15,719 bases of DNA from Phycisphaerales bacterium (GTDB taxonomy: Bacteria > Planctomycetota > Phycisphaerae > Tepidisphaerales > Tepidisphaeraceae): the NCBI GenBank assembly GCA_003153655.1, contig PMAK01000027.1, positions 1 through 15,719 on the forward strand, in the 5' to 3' direction. Shown here in pieces: positions 6,504 through 13,719 of the stretch (its first letter is position 1; the number at the start of each line of letters is the position of its first letter). The notes below the pieces were generated by a model that was not told the DNA's origin, did not search any database, and saw nothing but the letters and a program-made list of their open reading frames with translations. Made by a program: the position numbers and the translations under genes.

Positions 6504-7208
6504 TCACCAATGATAGTTGACGCCGGCCCGCACCAAATCGTCGGAGACGGGAACGGATAGCGAAGATGCAGCAGACGCCGCGCTGAACAGACTGGCGGTG
6601 CCGAGATCGAGGTGGAGATACTCTACCTTGGCGCTCCAATTGGGATTGAGCGAATATTCCACGCCGCCGCCGGCGGTCCAGCCGAACTTCGTTTGCGTCG
6701 CCGTGCCGGTGGTTTGCGGGGCTTTGATGTCGCCGTAAGCGGCGCCGCCCGTGACATAGGGCAGGAAGCGGCCGAACGCGTAGCCAACCCGACCGCGGGT
6801 GGTGCCGATCCAATCCTGCTTGGTCTGACAAATCCCGCCGCCGTCGACCGCACAGACGCCGCCGGGGCCGGCCGTGCTGCCTTTGATATTCGTCCAGTCG
6901 GCATCGGTTTCGATGCCGAGCACGATCGGGCCGTTCTGCCAGTTATAGCCGAGCTGGCCGCCGAGCAATCCGCCGGAGGTGTTGAAGGTTCCGGAGTCGG
7001 CGCCGAGCGTCGGATCGCTCCAGCTCGATCGGCCCCAGCCGTAACCGCCGTTGATGCCGAAGTAGAAGCCGGTCCAGCTGAACGGCGCTTCCACCGGCGC
7101 CTTGTAGTACGGCAAAGGATTGGCGCGCGGCATATCGGCGGCCTGCGCCGAGAAGGCGCCGCCGGCGAGGCAGACAGCGGCGATTGCGAGCGCGAACGAG
7201 CGGTTCAT
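6504..7208 (-). CDS. Outer-membrane beta-barrel protein (Omp25/Omp31 type)
   Basis: This 234-residue exported protein starts MNRSFALAIAAVCLAGGAFS and has a signal peptide cleaved after AQA (residue 23). The mature part has a short linker (PLPYYKAP) and then WTGFYFGINGGYGWG, the characteristic first strand of rhizobial Omp25/31 and opacity-like barrels. Alternating aromatic strands follow (GGQLGYNWQ, GRVGYAFGRFLPYVTGGAAYGD, AGGGVEYSLNPNWSAKVEYLHLDLG), and the C-terminus VRAGVNYHW ends in an aromatic residue, as BAM recognition requires. The expected structure is an eight-stranded barrel. Two cysteines in the mid region (VCAVDGGGICQ) could form a loop disulfide. These proteins are abundant structural or adhesion proteins of the outer membrane; transport is not implied. 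ATG 7208 has only a weak GGGAAC upstream, but no other start fits the signal peptide. Confidence 0.92.
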   Translation of the reverse strand: MNRSFALAIAAVCLAGGAFSAQAADMPRANPLPYYKAPVEAPFSWTGFYFGINGGYGWGRSSWSDPTLGADSGTFNTSGGLLGGQLGYNWQNGPIVLGIETDADWTNIKGSTAGPGGVCAVDGGGICQTKQDWIGTTRGRVGYAFGRFLPYVTGGAAYGDIKAPQTTGTATQTKFGWTAGGGVEYSLNPNWSAKVEYLHLDLGTASLFSAASAASSLSVPVSDDLVRAGVNYHW

Positions 7209-7314
7209 CCGAGAGTTCCCACCAATACCAAACGCACCCGCCCCCCAAGGCCATAACCATCAGGCGTTCGGGGCCAAATCGGGGCGCAAACGGGGTCATT
7301 GTTGGCGGAAATTG

Positions 7315-7340
7315 GGCGGCCGGCCTCGCGCGCGGCCGCC
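7315..7340 (-). terminator. GC-rich terminator-like hairpin after the carboxylase operon
   Basis: GGCGGCCG (7315-7322) and CGGCCGCC (7333-7340) form a perfect 8-bp GC stem with a 10-base loop, directly after the TAA of the carboxylase subunit on the minus strand. The downstream bases on that strand are CAATTTCC, a weak T tract. It probably ends the three-gene operon before the Omp gene. Confidence 0.5.
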
Positions 7341-9308
7341 TTATTCTGGCGCCGGCGCCGGCTCAATCACCATCACCTTGGCGCCTTCGGCCACCTGCGC
7401 ATCGGCCGCGACTGTGAGCTCGGAAACGGTGCCGTCGATCGGCGCCGTCAGCGTATGCTCCATCTTCATCGCCTCGATGATGGCGAGGCGCTGGCCGCGC
7501 GTAACACGGGCGCCCTGCTCCACCAAAATCGACAGTACCTTGCCATGCATCGGCGCGCGCACCAGCCCGCCTAGGCCGTATTCCCCGTCCTCCTCGAGGG
7601 TGAGATCGCGCAACGTCACTTTGGTCTGGCGGCCGTGGCGCAACACGTAGACCGCGTCGCCGGCGTCGACCGCGACAGCGTCGGCGGCAGGCGCGATGCC
7701 GTCGATCGTGACCGTCGCGCCGGCGGATCCGGAGACGACCTGCGCCACGACGGCGTTGCCCTCGGCGAGAACAGGCAACGCAAGCCGGCGTACGCCCGAG
7801 AACTGAAAGGCGTCGCCGCTGTCCCAGGGCGACGGCGGCCCGTCCGGCTCGGGCGCGAGCGATTGGCCGATGCGCGCGCTTTCCCGCTCCACCAGCATCT
7901 GCGCACCGGCGGCGGCGGCGGCGCGGTCGAGGTCCTGGGGCACGGCGCCGAGTCCGGCGAGGTTGCGCTCGATGAAGCCGGTGTCGAAATCGCCCCGGCG
8001 AAAACCCTCGGCGCGGCATATCGCCGCCAGGAAGCCGGCATTGCTGCGCGGCCCGACGACGACCGTGTTGTCTAGCGCTTCCGCCAGCCGGTCGAGCGCC
8101 TGGTCACGGCTTTGGCCGTGGGCGATCAGCTTGGCGATCATCGGATCGTAGTATGGCGTGACCTCGGAGCCCGCTTCCACGCCGGTATCGACCCGCAGGC
8201 CGTCGCCCTTGGGGAGCTGCAGCACCAGCAGCCTGCCGGTCGAAGGCAGAAAACCGCGCGTCGGATCCTCGGCGTAAAGCCGCGCCTCGACCGCGTGGCC
8301 GTTCAGCGGCACTTGCGTTTGCGCGAGCGGCAGCTTTTCTCCGGAAGCGATCCGGAACTGCCATTCCACCAGATCGATCCCGGTCACCGCCTCGGTCACC
8401 GGGTGTTCGACCTGAAGGCGCGTGTTCATCTCCATGAACCAGAAGCGGCTCTCTTTCAGGCCGCCGGCGCCGTCGGCGATAAATTCGACCGTGCCGGCGC
8501 CCTCATAATCGGCGGCCTTGGCGGCGGCGACGGCCGCCTCGCCCATGCGCGCGCGCAAGCGCGCATTCATGCCCGGCGCCGGCGTCTCCTCGATGACTTT
8601 CTGGTGCCGGCGTTGAAGCGAGCAATCGCGCTCGTTGAGATGGACGACGTTGCCGTGCCGGTCGGCAAAAATCTGCATCTCGATGTGGCGCGGCGCGGTG
8701 ACGTATTTCTCGATTAGCACGCGGTCGTCGCCGAAGGCGGATTTCGCCTCGCGCATGGCAGCGGCGAGCGCGGCCTCGAAATCGGCGTGGCGGTCGACCC
8801 GGCGCATGCCCTTGCCGCCGCCGCCGGCAGTCGCCTTGATCAGCACCGGATAGCCGATTTCGTAGGTTTTGCGGCTCAGGAATTTCGGATCCTGCATGTC
8901 GCCGTGATAGCCGGGCACCACGGGCACGCCGGCCTTCTCCATCAGCGCCTTGGCCCGGTCTTTGAGGCCCATGGCGCGGATCGCCAAAGGCTTCGGCCCG
9001 ATAAAGACGATCCCGCCGTCGCCGCAGGCTTGGGCGAAATCGGCGTTCTCCGACAGAAAGCCGTAGCCGGGATGGATGCAGGCGGCGTGTGCTTGTTTCG
9101 CCACCGCAATCAATTTGTCGGCGGCGAGATAGCTAAACGCGGCCGGCGCCGGGCCGATGGCGTGCGCCTCGTCGCAAAGCCGGACGTGCAGCGCGTTGGC
9201 GTCCGCCTCCGAATAGACCGCGATGGTGCGCAGGCCCAGCCGTTTGGCGGTGCGGGCGATCCGGCAGGCGATTTCGCCTCGATTGGCAATCAGGACGGAT
9301 TTGAACAT
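7341..9308 (-). CDS. mccA: Acyl-CoA carboxylase biotin subunit, probably 3-methylcrotonyl-CoA carboxylase alpha
   Basis: This 655-residue protein has the full layout of a biotin carboxylase / biotin carboxyl carrier fusion. The N-terminal carboxylase domain begins MFKSVLIANRGEIACRI, with HPGYGFLSEN, the ATP-grasp glycine loop KATAGGGGKGMR, HIEMQIFADRHGN, RDCSLQRRHQKVIEE and the active-site region MEMNTRLQVEHPVTE. The C-terminal biotinyl domain holds EAMKMEH, with the biotin Lys at about 615. The MGLKDRAKALMEKAGVPVVPG stretch resembles methylcrotonyl-CoA rather than propionyl-CoA carboxylase subunits, so leucine breakdown is the likely pathway; substrate choice is really set by the beta subunit, which is not in the window. 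Gaps of 23 and 18 bp to the upstream membrane-protein and Bug genes suggest one operon. The ribosome site before ATG 9308 is weak. Confidence 0.85.
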   Translation of the reverse strand: MFKSVLIANRGEIACRIARTAKRLGLRTIAVYSEADANALHVRLCDEAHAIGPAPAAFSYLAADKLIAVAKQAHAACIHPGYGFLSENADFAQACGDGGIVFIGPKPLAIRAMGLKDRAKALMEKAGVPVVPGYHGDMQDPKFLSRKTYEIGYPVLIKATAGGGGKGMRRVDRHADFEAALAAAMREAKSAFGDDRVLIEKYVTAPRHIEMQIFADRHGNVVHLNERDCSLQRRHQKVIEETPAPGMNARLRARMGEAAVAAAKAADYEGAGTVEFIADGAGGLKESRFWFMEMNTRLQVEHPVTEAVTGIDLVEWQFRIASGEKLPLAQTQVPLNGHAVEARLYAEDPTRGFLPSTGRLLVLQLPKGDGLRVDTGVEAGSEVTPYYDPMIAKLIAHGQSRDQALDRLAEALDNTVVVGPRSNAGFLAAICRAEGFRRGDFDTGFIERNLAGLGAVPQDLDRAAAAAGAQMLVERESARIGQSLAPEPDGPPSPWDSGDAFQFSGVRRLALPVLAEGNAVVAQVVSGSAGATVTIDGIAPAADAVAVDAGDAVYVLRHGRQTKVTLRDLTLEEDGEYGLGGLVRAPMHGKVLSILVEQGARVTRGQRLAIIEAMKMEHTLTAPIDGTVSELTVAADAQVAEGAKVMVIEPAPAPE

Positions 9309-9331
9309 GCAGGGCCCAGTCTAGCCCTATC

Positions 9332-10252
9332 CTAGCGTGCCGGCGGCAGCGCCGCAGGGGCCCGCGGCTTCGGCGCGCCCGGTGCCGCCGCGTCCTTGTC
9401 GCCCGCATCTTGCGCGGCCTGGGCGTCGGTGGCGGCCTTTGGCAGCGGCGGCTCGGGATTCATGATGCTGACGGGCGGAATCGAAGCGGAAGACGGAAGG
9501 TCGTATTTGTCCGGAACCGGGGCTTTGGCCGGTGCCTCCGGCAGAATGGCGACCGGCGCCATCGCGCCCGGCAGCCGATCGGCCACCGGCGCCGTCGCCG
9601 CGTTCTTGTTCCAGTTTGCGGCATAGCGCGAGACGTATTGGTCGAACACCTGCGCCTTGAGATTGGACTTGATCACGTTGGTATCGCCGAGCAGCGCGAA
9701 TGTATCGCAGCGCTCGGCGGTACAGCCGTCGCGCACCGCCAGCACGTGGGCGGCGATGCCGAAGCGGTCGAGTTCGATGGCGCGGCGCAAGCCGGCGAGC
9801 GAAACGGCGAAATCCGGATCGCTATGGCGGGCGAAGGCGAATGCGTCGGAGAGCAGCGTCAGCCGTGCCGCCATATAGGCGACCGCGGCGGCTGTGGATT
9901 GCGGCCCTGCGAATACCGTCCTTTCGCAGGCGTTCTCCACCGTCTCGCCGGCGGCGCCGTCGAGGCAGGCGAGCGTCGATCCGGGCGCCATCGCCGCCCC
10001 GGTCAGTTGCGCGTTGCGCTGCGCCAGCGCGCGGCGCTCGGCAAACCGCTCGCCCTCGGCCATCCGGTCGACAATGGCTATGATTCCGAGGCCGAAGATC
10101 GCCAGCGCCGCGAACGGCAGCAACAGGCGGCGCGCTAGGTCCGGCCGCAGAAATGCAAGCACCAGCAGCCCCAACGTCAACGCCGCCAGCGCGCCCAGCA
10201 TCAGCAGGGTCAATGTTAGGCCACTCAGCGGCGCGCCCTCGATGGTCGGCAT
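9332..10252 (-). CDS. Hypothetical protein with two N-terminal membrane helices
   Basis: I do not recognise a family with a known role. The 306-residue product has two hydrophobic helices (about 11-33 and 42-62), then a soluble part of about 150 residues with four or more cysteines (in STLACLDG, VENACER, RDGCTAERCDTFALLG), and a long Pro/Ala-rich tail (about 215-306). The cysteine pairs, if the soluble part faces the periplasm, could form disulfides. Similar proteins appear to be conserved in Bradyrhizobium relatives by memory, without function. GGAGG lies only 3 bases before ATG 10252, which is unusually close; the next in-frame Met is in the first helix (residue 18). It sits between the Bug protein gene and the carboxylase subunit gene with very short gaps, so it is probably co-transcribed. 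Confidence 0.78.
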   Translation of the reverse strand: MPTIEGAPLSGLTLTLLMLGALAALTLGLLVLAFLRPDLARRLLLPFAALAIFGLGIIAIVDRMAEGERFAERRALAQRNAQLTGAAMAPGSTLACLDGAAGETVENACERTVFAGPQSTAAAVAYMAARLTLLSDAFAFARHSDPDFAVSLAGLRRAIELDRFGIAAHVLAVRDGCTAERCDTFALLGDTNVIKSNLKAQVFDQYVSRYAANWNKNAATAPVADRLPGAMAPVAILPEAPAKAPVPDKYDLPSSASIPPVSIMNPEPPLPKAATDAQAAQDAGDKDAAAPGAPKPRAPAALPPAR

Positions 10253-10270
10253 AGGCCTCCGGCAATCACG

Positions 10271-11233
10271 TTACTGAATCTTTGCCCCCGACACCTTTAC
10301 CACACGGGCCCATTTCTCGATGTCCTGATGCAAGAAGGCTTCGAATTCCGCCGGCGTCTTCACCAGCGGAATGGCGCCCTGCTTGAGCCAGGCGGCCTTC
10401 ACATCGGGCAGTTGGATCACCTTGTTGATCGCGGTGTTGAGGAAGCTAACGACTTCTTTGGGCGTGCCCTTGGGCGCCATCAGGCCGATCCAGATGGTCG
10501 CCTCATAGCCGGGAACCGTTTCGCCGACGGTCGGCAAGTCCGGTGTGAGCGGGTTGCGCTTCACGCCGGTAGTGGCAAGCGCACGCACCTTGCCGGCCTT
10601 GGCCAACTCCGACATCACGGTGATGGCATCGAACATCATCTGCACGTTGCCCGACAGCACGCTGTTGCGCATATCGCCCGAGGCCTTGTGCGGCACATGC
10701 ACGATGTCGGTGCCGCTCATGGCTTTGAACAGCTCACCGGCCATGTGATAGGGCGTGCCCGGGCCGGACGACGCGTAATTAAGTTTGCCCGGTTCTTTCT
10801 TGGCGAGCGCAATGAATTCCGCCACCGTCTTGGCCGGCACCGAGGGGTGCACCACCATCAGCAGATCGGAATAATTGATGGTCGCCACCGGCAGGAAGTC
10901 GCGCATTAGCTGATACGGCTTGTTCGCCATCAGCGACTCGTTGGTCGTGTGGGTGTTCGACATCACCAGCAGCGTGTAGCCATCGGGCGCCGACTTCGCG
11001 ACCGCGTCGGTGCCGATCAACGAGCCGGCTCCAGGGCGGTCTTCGACCACGAAGGACTGCTTGGTTTCCTCCGACAAATACTTGGCCAGCATGCGGGCGT
11101 AGACGTCAGCCGGCCCGCCGGCGCCGAACGGCACGATCAAGCGGACGGTGCGGCTCGGATAGGTTTCCGCCGACGCCGGCCACGCCAGCAATACCGGGAA
11201 CAAGAGTGCAATGAGGCGCAGGAACAAGCGCAT
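10271..11233 (-). CDS. Bug-family (TctC-type) periplasmic solute-binding protein
   Basis: This 320-residue protein has a signal peptide (cleavage after ASA, residue 22), then YPSRTVRLIVPFGAGGPADVYAR, the usual Bug opening with the ligand-contacting glycine loop, followed by VVEDRPGAGSLIGTDAVAKS, PDGYTLL, a LNYASSGPGTPYHMAGE segment and IWIGLMAPKGTP. Bug proteins bind carboxylates or other small organic acids in the periplasm. Some serve tripartite tricarboxylate transporters, and many are orphans as here, since no TctA/TctB membrane genes are in the window. The ligand cannot be read from sequence. GGGGGAA lies about 6 bases before ATG 11233. It is the first gene of a likely operon with the membrane protein and the biotin carboxylase subunit, which may hint at an organic or branched-chain acid ligand. 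Confidence 0.93.
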   Translation of the reverse strand: MRLFLRLIALLFPVLLAWPASAETYPSRTVRLIVPFGAGGPADVYARMLAKYLSEETKQSFVVEDRPGAGSLIGTDAVAKSAPDGYTLLVMSNTHTTNESLMANKPYQLMRDFLPVATINYSDLLMVVHPSVPAKTVAEFIALAKKEPGKLNYASSGPGTPYHMAGELFKAMSGTDIVHVPHKASGDMRNSVLSGNVQMMFDAITVMSELAKAGKVRALATTGVKRNPLTPDLPTVGETVPGYEATIWIGLMAPKGTPKEVVSFLNTAINKVIQLPDVKAAWLKQGAIPLVKTPAEFEAFLHQDIEKWARVVKVSGAKIQ

Positions 11234-11308
11234 TCGGACTTCCCCCTTCGGGCTTCAGCCTGGTGATAACGCCACAATGGCCGTGTTTATTCCTTGCCAG
11301 GCTGCCGG

Positions 11309-11644
11309 TCACGCCTTTCCGGCCGATTTGAATCCTGGCGCAAGATCGCTCGCCGCCGCGAAAGCGCCCTTGGCCTCCACCGACGTCATCGCCACCGTGG
11401 TGCGCAGATCGGTAACCCCGCCGCTGCCGGCCGCCGCCAACAGCACGGCGGCCATCTGAATCTCGCCAGGCGCCTCGGCGATGGTCAGAAAATCGAAATC
11501 GCCGAAGGTGACGTAATAGCCGATCAGGCGGCCGCCGGCTTTGGTGATGGCACGGCCAACAGCAAGGGCGCGGTCTTCCGGATTGACGATCATGCCCTTG
11601 ATGGCATCGACGGTGTAACGCCCCTGCGTGATGTAGATCGGCAT
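11309..11644 (-). CDS. GYD-domain protein
   Basis: This 111-residue cytosolic protein covers a single GYD domain, an alpha/beta ferredoxin-like fold. It begins MPIYITQGRYTVDAIKGM, has GGRLIGYYVTFGDFDFLTIAEAPGE (the region that names the family, here GDFDF), and ends with LRTTVAMTSVEAKGAF. The role of the family is not established; related folds act as small dimeric ligand-binding or chaperone-like proteins. The frame can be extended upstream to a GTG at 11656, but ATG 11644 has a clean GGAGG five bases before it and gives the conserved N-terminus. It lies 75 bp upstream of the Bug gene and 80 bp downstream of the basic-tailed gene on the same strand; co-transcription is possible but unproven. 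Confidence 0.85.
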   Translation of the reverse strand: MPIYITQGRYTVDAIKGMIVNPEDRALAVGRAITKAGGRLIGYYVTFGDFDFLTIAEAPGEIQMAAVLLAAAGSGGVTDLRTTVAMTSVEAKGAFAAASDLAPGFKSAGKA

Positions 11645-11724
11645 GCGGTCCTCCACAGCAGCTACGCCCGGCGGCCTCGGTCAAGCATCGTAGTCGTTGG
11701 CGGAAACGGAAGCGCGGGCGCCCG

Positions 11725-12171
11725 CTAGACGCGGTCGAGCTGGCTTTCCTTGGCGACGCGCTCGAACGCCTCGCCGGAACTCTTGATCCGGTACTGGTAG
11801 TCGTCGCTTTCCGACGGCAGCAGCTTCACCACCGTATAGCTGCCGGTGGCGGCGGCGCGGCCGAATGTCGGCGAGGTGAAGTACACGGTCTCTCCGACCT
11901 GATACTTGTGCGGCATGACCCGGATTTCGTGCGCGGCCACCGGCTGCACCGGCGGGCTCGGCGTGCGGATCATTTTGGCGGCCGATTTCGGCGCGATGCT
12001 GGGCGCGCGGATCGCCGTCGCGGCATGGGGCCGCGCGGTCTTACCGACCGGGCGGCGGGCCGATTTCGACGCCTTTTTGACGTCGGGGCGCGCGCCCTTG
12101 GCGCTCTTTTTGTCGGGGCGCCGAAGGGCTTTGGAGGACCGGCCGGCGGTTTTGGTGGAATGGCTACTCAT
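11725..12171 (-). CDS. Conserved hypothetical with a basic, low-complexity N-terminus
   Basis: The 148-residue product has two parts. Residues 1-85 are Lys/Arg/Ala/Ser/Pro-rich with a repeating K/R-P-x spacing and no hydrophobic core, similar to histone H1-like tails, and are likely disordered and able to bind nucleic acid. Residues about 86-148 form a compact domain reading MPHKYQVGETVYFTSP, SYTVVKLLPSESDDYQYRIKS and a final RVAKESQLDRV, which looks like a small beta-rich, SH3/KOW-like barrel. I recall this C-terminal block as a stand-alone short protein of unknown function in rhizobia. A start at the inner Met (MPHKYQ) would give that short form, but the upstream ATG 12171 keeps the frame open throughout. 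Nothing else is known. Neighbours suggest no pathway. Confidence 0.75.
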   Translation of the reverse strand: MSSHSTKTAGRSSKALRRPDKKSAKGARPDVKKASKSARRPVGKTARPHAATAIRAPSIAPKSAAKMIRTPSPPVQPVAAHEIRVMPHKYQVGETVYFTSPTFGRAAATGSYTVVKLLPSESDDYQYRIKSSGEAFERVAKESQLDRV

Positions 12172-12220
12172 GACGACAATATAGCAGCTTATTTCGCCCC
12201 AGTGCGAAGATTTTGAAGTC

Positions 12221-12245
12221 GGAACATAAGTGTTTTCAAGGAGTT
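12221..12245 (+). promoter_or_regulatory. Second, weaker EcfG-type promoter candidate
   Basis: GGAAC (12221-12225) is followed after 17 bases by GTT (12243-12245), with A in place of the C of the preferred CGTT. It points toward the small membrane-protein gene about 150 bp downstream. Its -10 overlaps an AAGGAG motif, so it cannot be the promoter for the tiny reading frame at 12252. Confidence 0.3.
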
Positions 12246-12251
12246 ACAACT

Positions 12252-12269
12252 ATGATTCCGGGTGGTTAA
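12252..12269 (+). other. Five-codon reading frame with a strong Shine-Dalgarno
   Basis: ATG 12252 opens MIPGG followed by TAA (12267-12269). AAGGAG (12238-12243) lies 8 bases before it, an ideal site. It may be a chance motif, a short leader peptide, or the surviving start of a lost gene. No attenuator-like hairpin follows directly. Confidence 0.25.
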
Positions 12270-12340
12270 CGGGCCGCAGGCCGGTTGCCCAAATTCCGCT
12301 CCGCAGACCTCGTAAGGACGCCAGAGCCGCTCCGGATCGT

Positions 12341-12366
12341 GGAACCGGCGGTTCGGTACCGGCGTT
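12341..12366 (+). promoter_or_regulatory. EcfG-type general stress response promoter
   Basis: GGAAC (12341-12345) and CGTT (12363-12366) are separated by exactly 17 bases, matching the known sigma EcfG consensus GGAAC-N16/17-CGTT of alphaproteobacteria. Transcription would start near 12373, ahead of the GGAGG (12382-12386) and ATG (12393) of the small membrane protein, giving a leader of about 20 bases. Sequence and placement both fit; expression has not been shown. Confidence 0.65.
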
Positions 12367-12392
12367 TTGCAATCGGGACGCGGAGGTCTGAC

Positions 12393-12593
12393 ATGCGGCT
12401 TTTACTCGGCATCATTCTCGGCAGCGCGCTGACCGTCGGCGGCGCTTATGTTTACGATTCTCACAATTCGCTCGCGCCCGGTAACGCGGCGACCAATGTG
12501 CAACGGCCCCTCGTCAATTGGGACGTTGTCGGCGCCAAGTGGCAGCATCTCAACGAGCGCGCCCGAGCCGAATGGACCCGGCTCTCCGGCTGA
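12393..12593 (+). CDS. Small membrane-anchored hypothetical protein, probable stress regulon member
   Basis: The 66-residue product begins MRLLLGIILGSALTVGGAYV, a single hydrophobic anchor or uncleaved signal, followed by a polar part (YDSHNSLAPGNA) and a short amphipathic C-terminus with LVNWDVVGAKWQHLNERAR and WTRLSG. I recognise no named family; similar short proteins are common in Bradyrhizobium relatives by memory. GGAGG ends 6 bases before ATG 12393, which decides the start against the longer frame open from 12285. An EcfG-type promoter sits immediately upstream, which suggests induction under general stress. The next gene (12732) is 138 bp away with its own ribosome site, so this is probably a single-gene transcript. 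Confidence 0.75.
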   Translation: MRLLLGIILGSALTVGGAYVYDSHNSLAPGNAATNVQRPLVNWDVVGAKWQHLNERARAEWTRLSG

Positions 12594-12731
12594 GCGAACC
12601 GAAGATACTTTTGCCCTCGCTAGCGGCCTACCTGCTCACGCCAGCGCCTAAACCCCGACGCCGGGTCAGCTGGGGATTTCGTTTGCGCTGCAAGGTGGTA
12701 GTGTGGCGGATCGGTACCGGGGAGACAGCGC

Positions 12732-13709
12732 ATGCGAGCCGCCTACTACGAACAGAACGGTTCGGCGCGCGAGGTGCTACGCGTCGGCGACGTCGAGACC
12801 CCGCAGGCAGGACCCGGCGAGGTGCGCGTCAAGCTCGCCACATCCGGCGTCAACCCGTCCGACGTCAAATCGCGCCAGGGTTCCACCCGAAAGATCGCCT
12901 GGCCGCGCCTGATCCCGCAGAGCGACGGCGCCGGCGTCATCGACCAGGTCGGTGACGGCATCGCCAAGTCGCGCCTGGGCGAGCGGGTCTGGGTCTGGAA
13001 CGGGCAATGGAAGCGCGCCTTCGGCACCGCCGCTGAACTTATCGCGTTGCCGGCTGCGCAGGCGGTCAAGCTGCCGGACAAGATCAGCTTCGAGGCCGGC
13101 GCCTGTCTCGGCATTCCGGCCATGACCGCCATTCATGCGGTCGCGCTTGCGGGAACCGAGAAAGACTCCACGGTGCTAGTCGCCGGCGGCGCGGGTTCGG
13201 TAGGCCAATACGCCATCCAGTTCGCCAAGGCGCAGGGCGCGACGGTGCTCGCCACCATTTCCTCGCCCGAAAAAGCTGCGGCCGCGCGCGAGGCCGGCGC
13301 CGACCACACCATCGACTACAAGCGCGAAGACGTCGGCGAACGAGTGATGGAATTAACGGGTAAACGCGGCGTCGACGCGGTGATCGAAATGGATCTCGCC
13401 GCCAATGCCAAGCTGATCCCGTTCGTGCTGCGGCCGAAGGGCAGCGTCATCGTCTACGGCACCGGCGCGGCGGCGGCGAGCCTGCCGGCCTACTTCTGCC
13501 TCATCCAATCCATTCGCGTGCAGTTCTTCCTGGTCTACGAACTCGACACCCGCGAGCGCGAGCGCGCGGTGTCCGCCATCAGCCGCGCGCTCGAGCAGGG
13601 CAAACTAGCCAATCGGATCGCAACGCCGACTTATGCGCTGACCGACATTGCCGCCGCCCACGAGACGGTCGAACGCGGGACCATCGGCAACGTCATTGTG
13701 AAGATGTGA
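12732..13709 (+). CDS. Zinc-independent NADPH:quinone oxidoreductase (MDR superfamily)
   Basis: This 325-residue protein has the standard two-domain medium-chain dehydrogenase/reductase fold. The GroES-like N-terminal domain (about 1-125) contains AGPGEVRVKLATSGVNPSDVK and PQSDGAGVIDQVG. The Rossmann domain has the nucleotide loop AGGAGSVGQY (151-160), followed by AIQFAKAQGATVLATISS and GADHTIDYKREDV. The structural-zinc cysteines and catalytic Cys/His of alcohol dehydrogenases are missing, so it belongs to the quinone oxidoreductase side, reducing quinones or enones with NADPH. The true substrate is not predictable. GGGGAG ends 7 bases before ATG 12732. It converges on the thiamine-diphosphate enzyme gene, the two stops being about 10 bp apart. 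Confidence 0.9.
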   Translation: MRAAYYEQNGSAREVLRVGDVETPQAGPGEVRVKLATSGVNPSDVKSRQGSTRKIAWPRLIPQSDGAGVIDQVGDGIAKSRLGERVWVWNGQWKRAFGTAAELIALPAAQAVKLPDKISFEAGACLGIPAMTAIHAVALAGTEKDSTVLVAGGAGSVGQYAIQFAKAQGATVLATISSPEKAAAAREAGADHTIDYKREDVGERVMELTGKRGVDAVIEMDLAANAKLIPFVLRPKGSVIVYGTGAAAASLPAYFCLIQSIRVQFFLVYELDTRERERAVSAISRALEQGKLANRIATPTYALTDIAAAHETVERGTIGNVIVKM

Positions 13710-13719
13710 CAGGACCGCG

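Noticed and set aside
6490..6506. TGAGC/GCTCA inverted repeat spanning the stops of the convergent radical SAM and Omp genes.
   Set aside because: Only 5 bp of stem and no T-run; too weak to call a terminator.
7193..7219. GGAAC-N16-CGTT on the minus strand at the start of the Omp gene, a perfect EcfG match.
   Set aside because: Its -10 falls inside the coding sequence, after the only start codon compatible with the signal peptide, so it would not make the needed mRNA. Probably chance.
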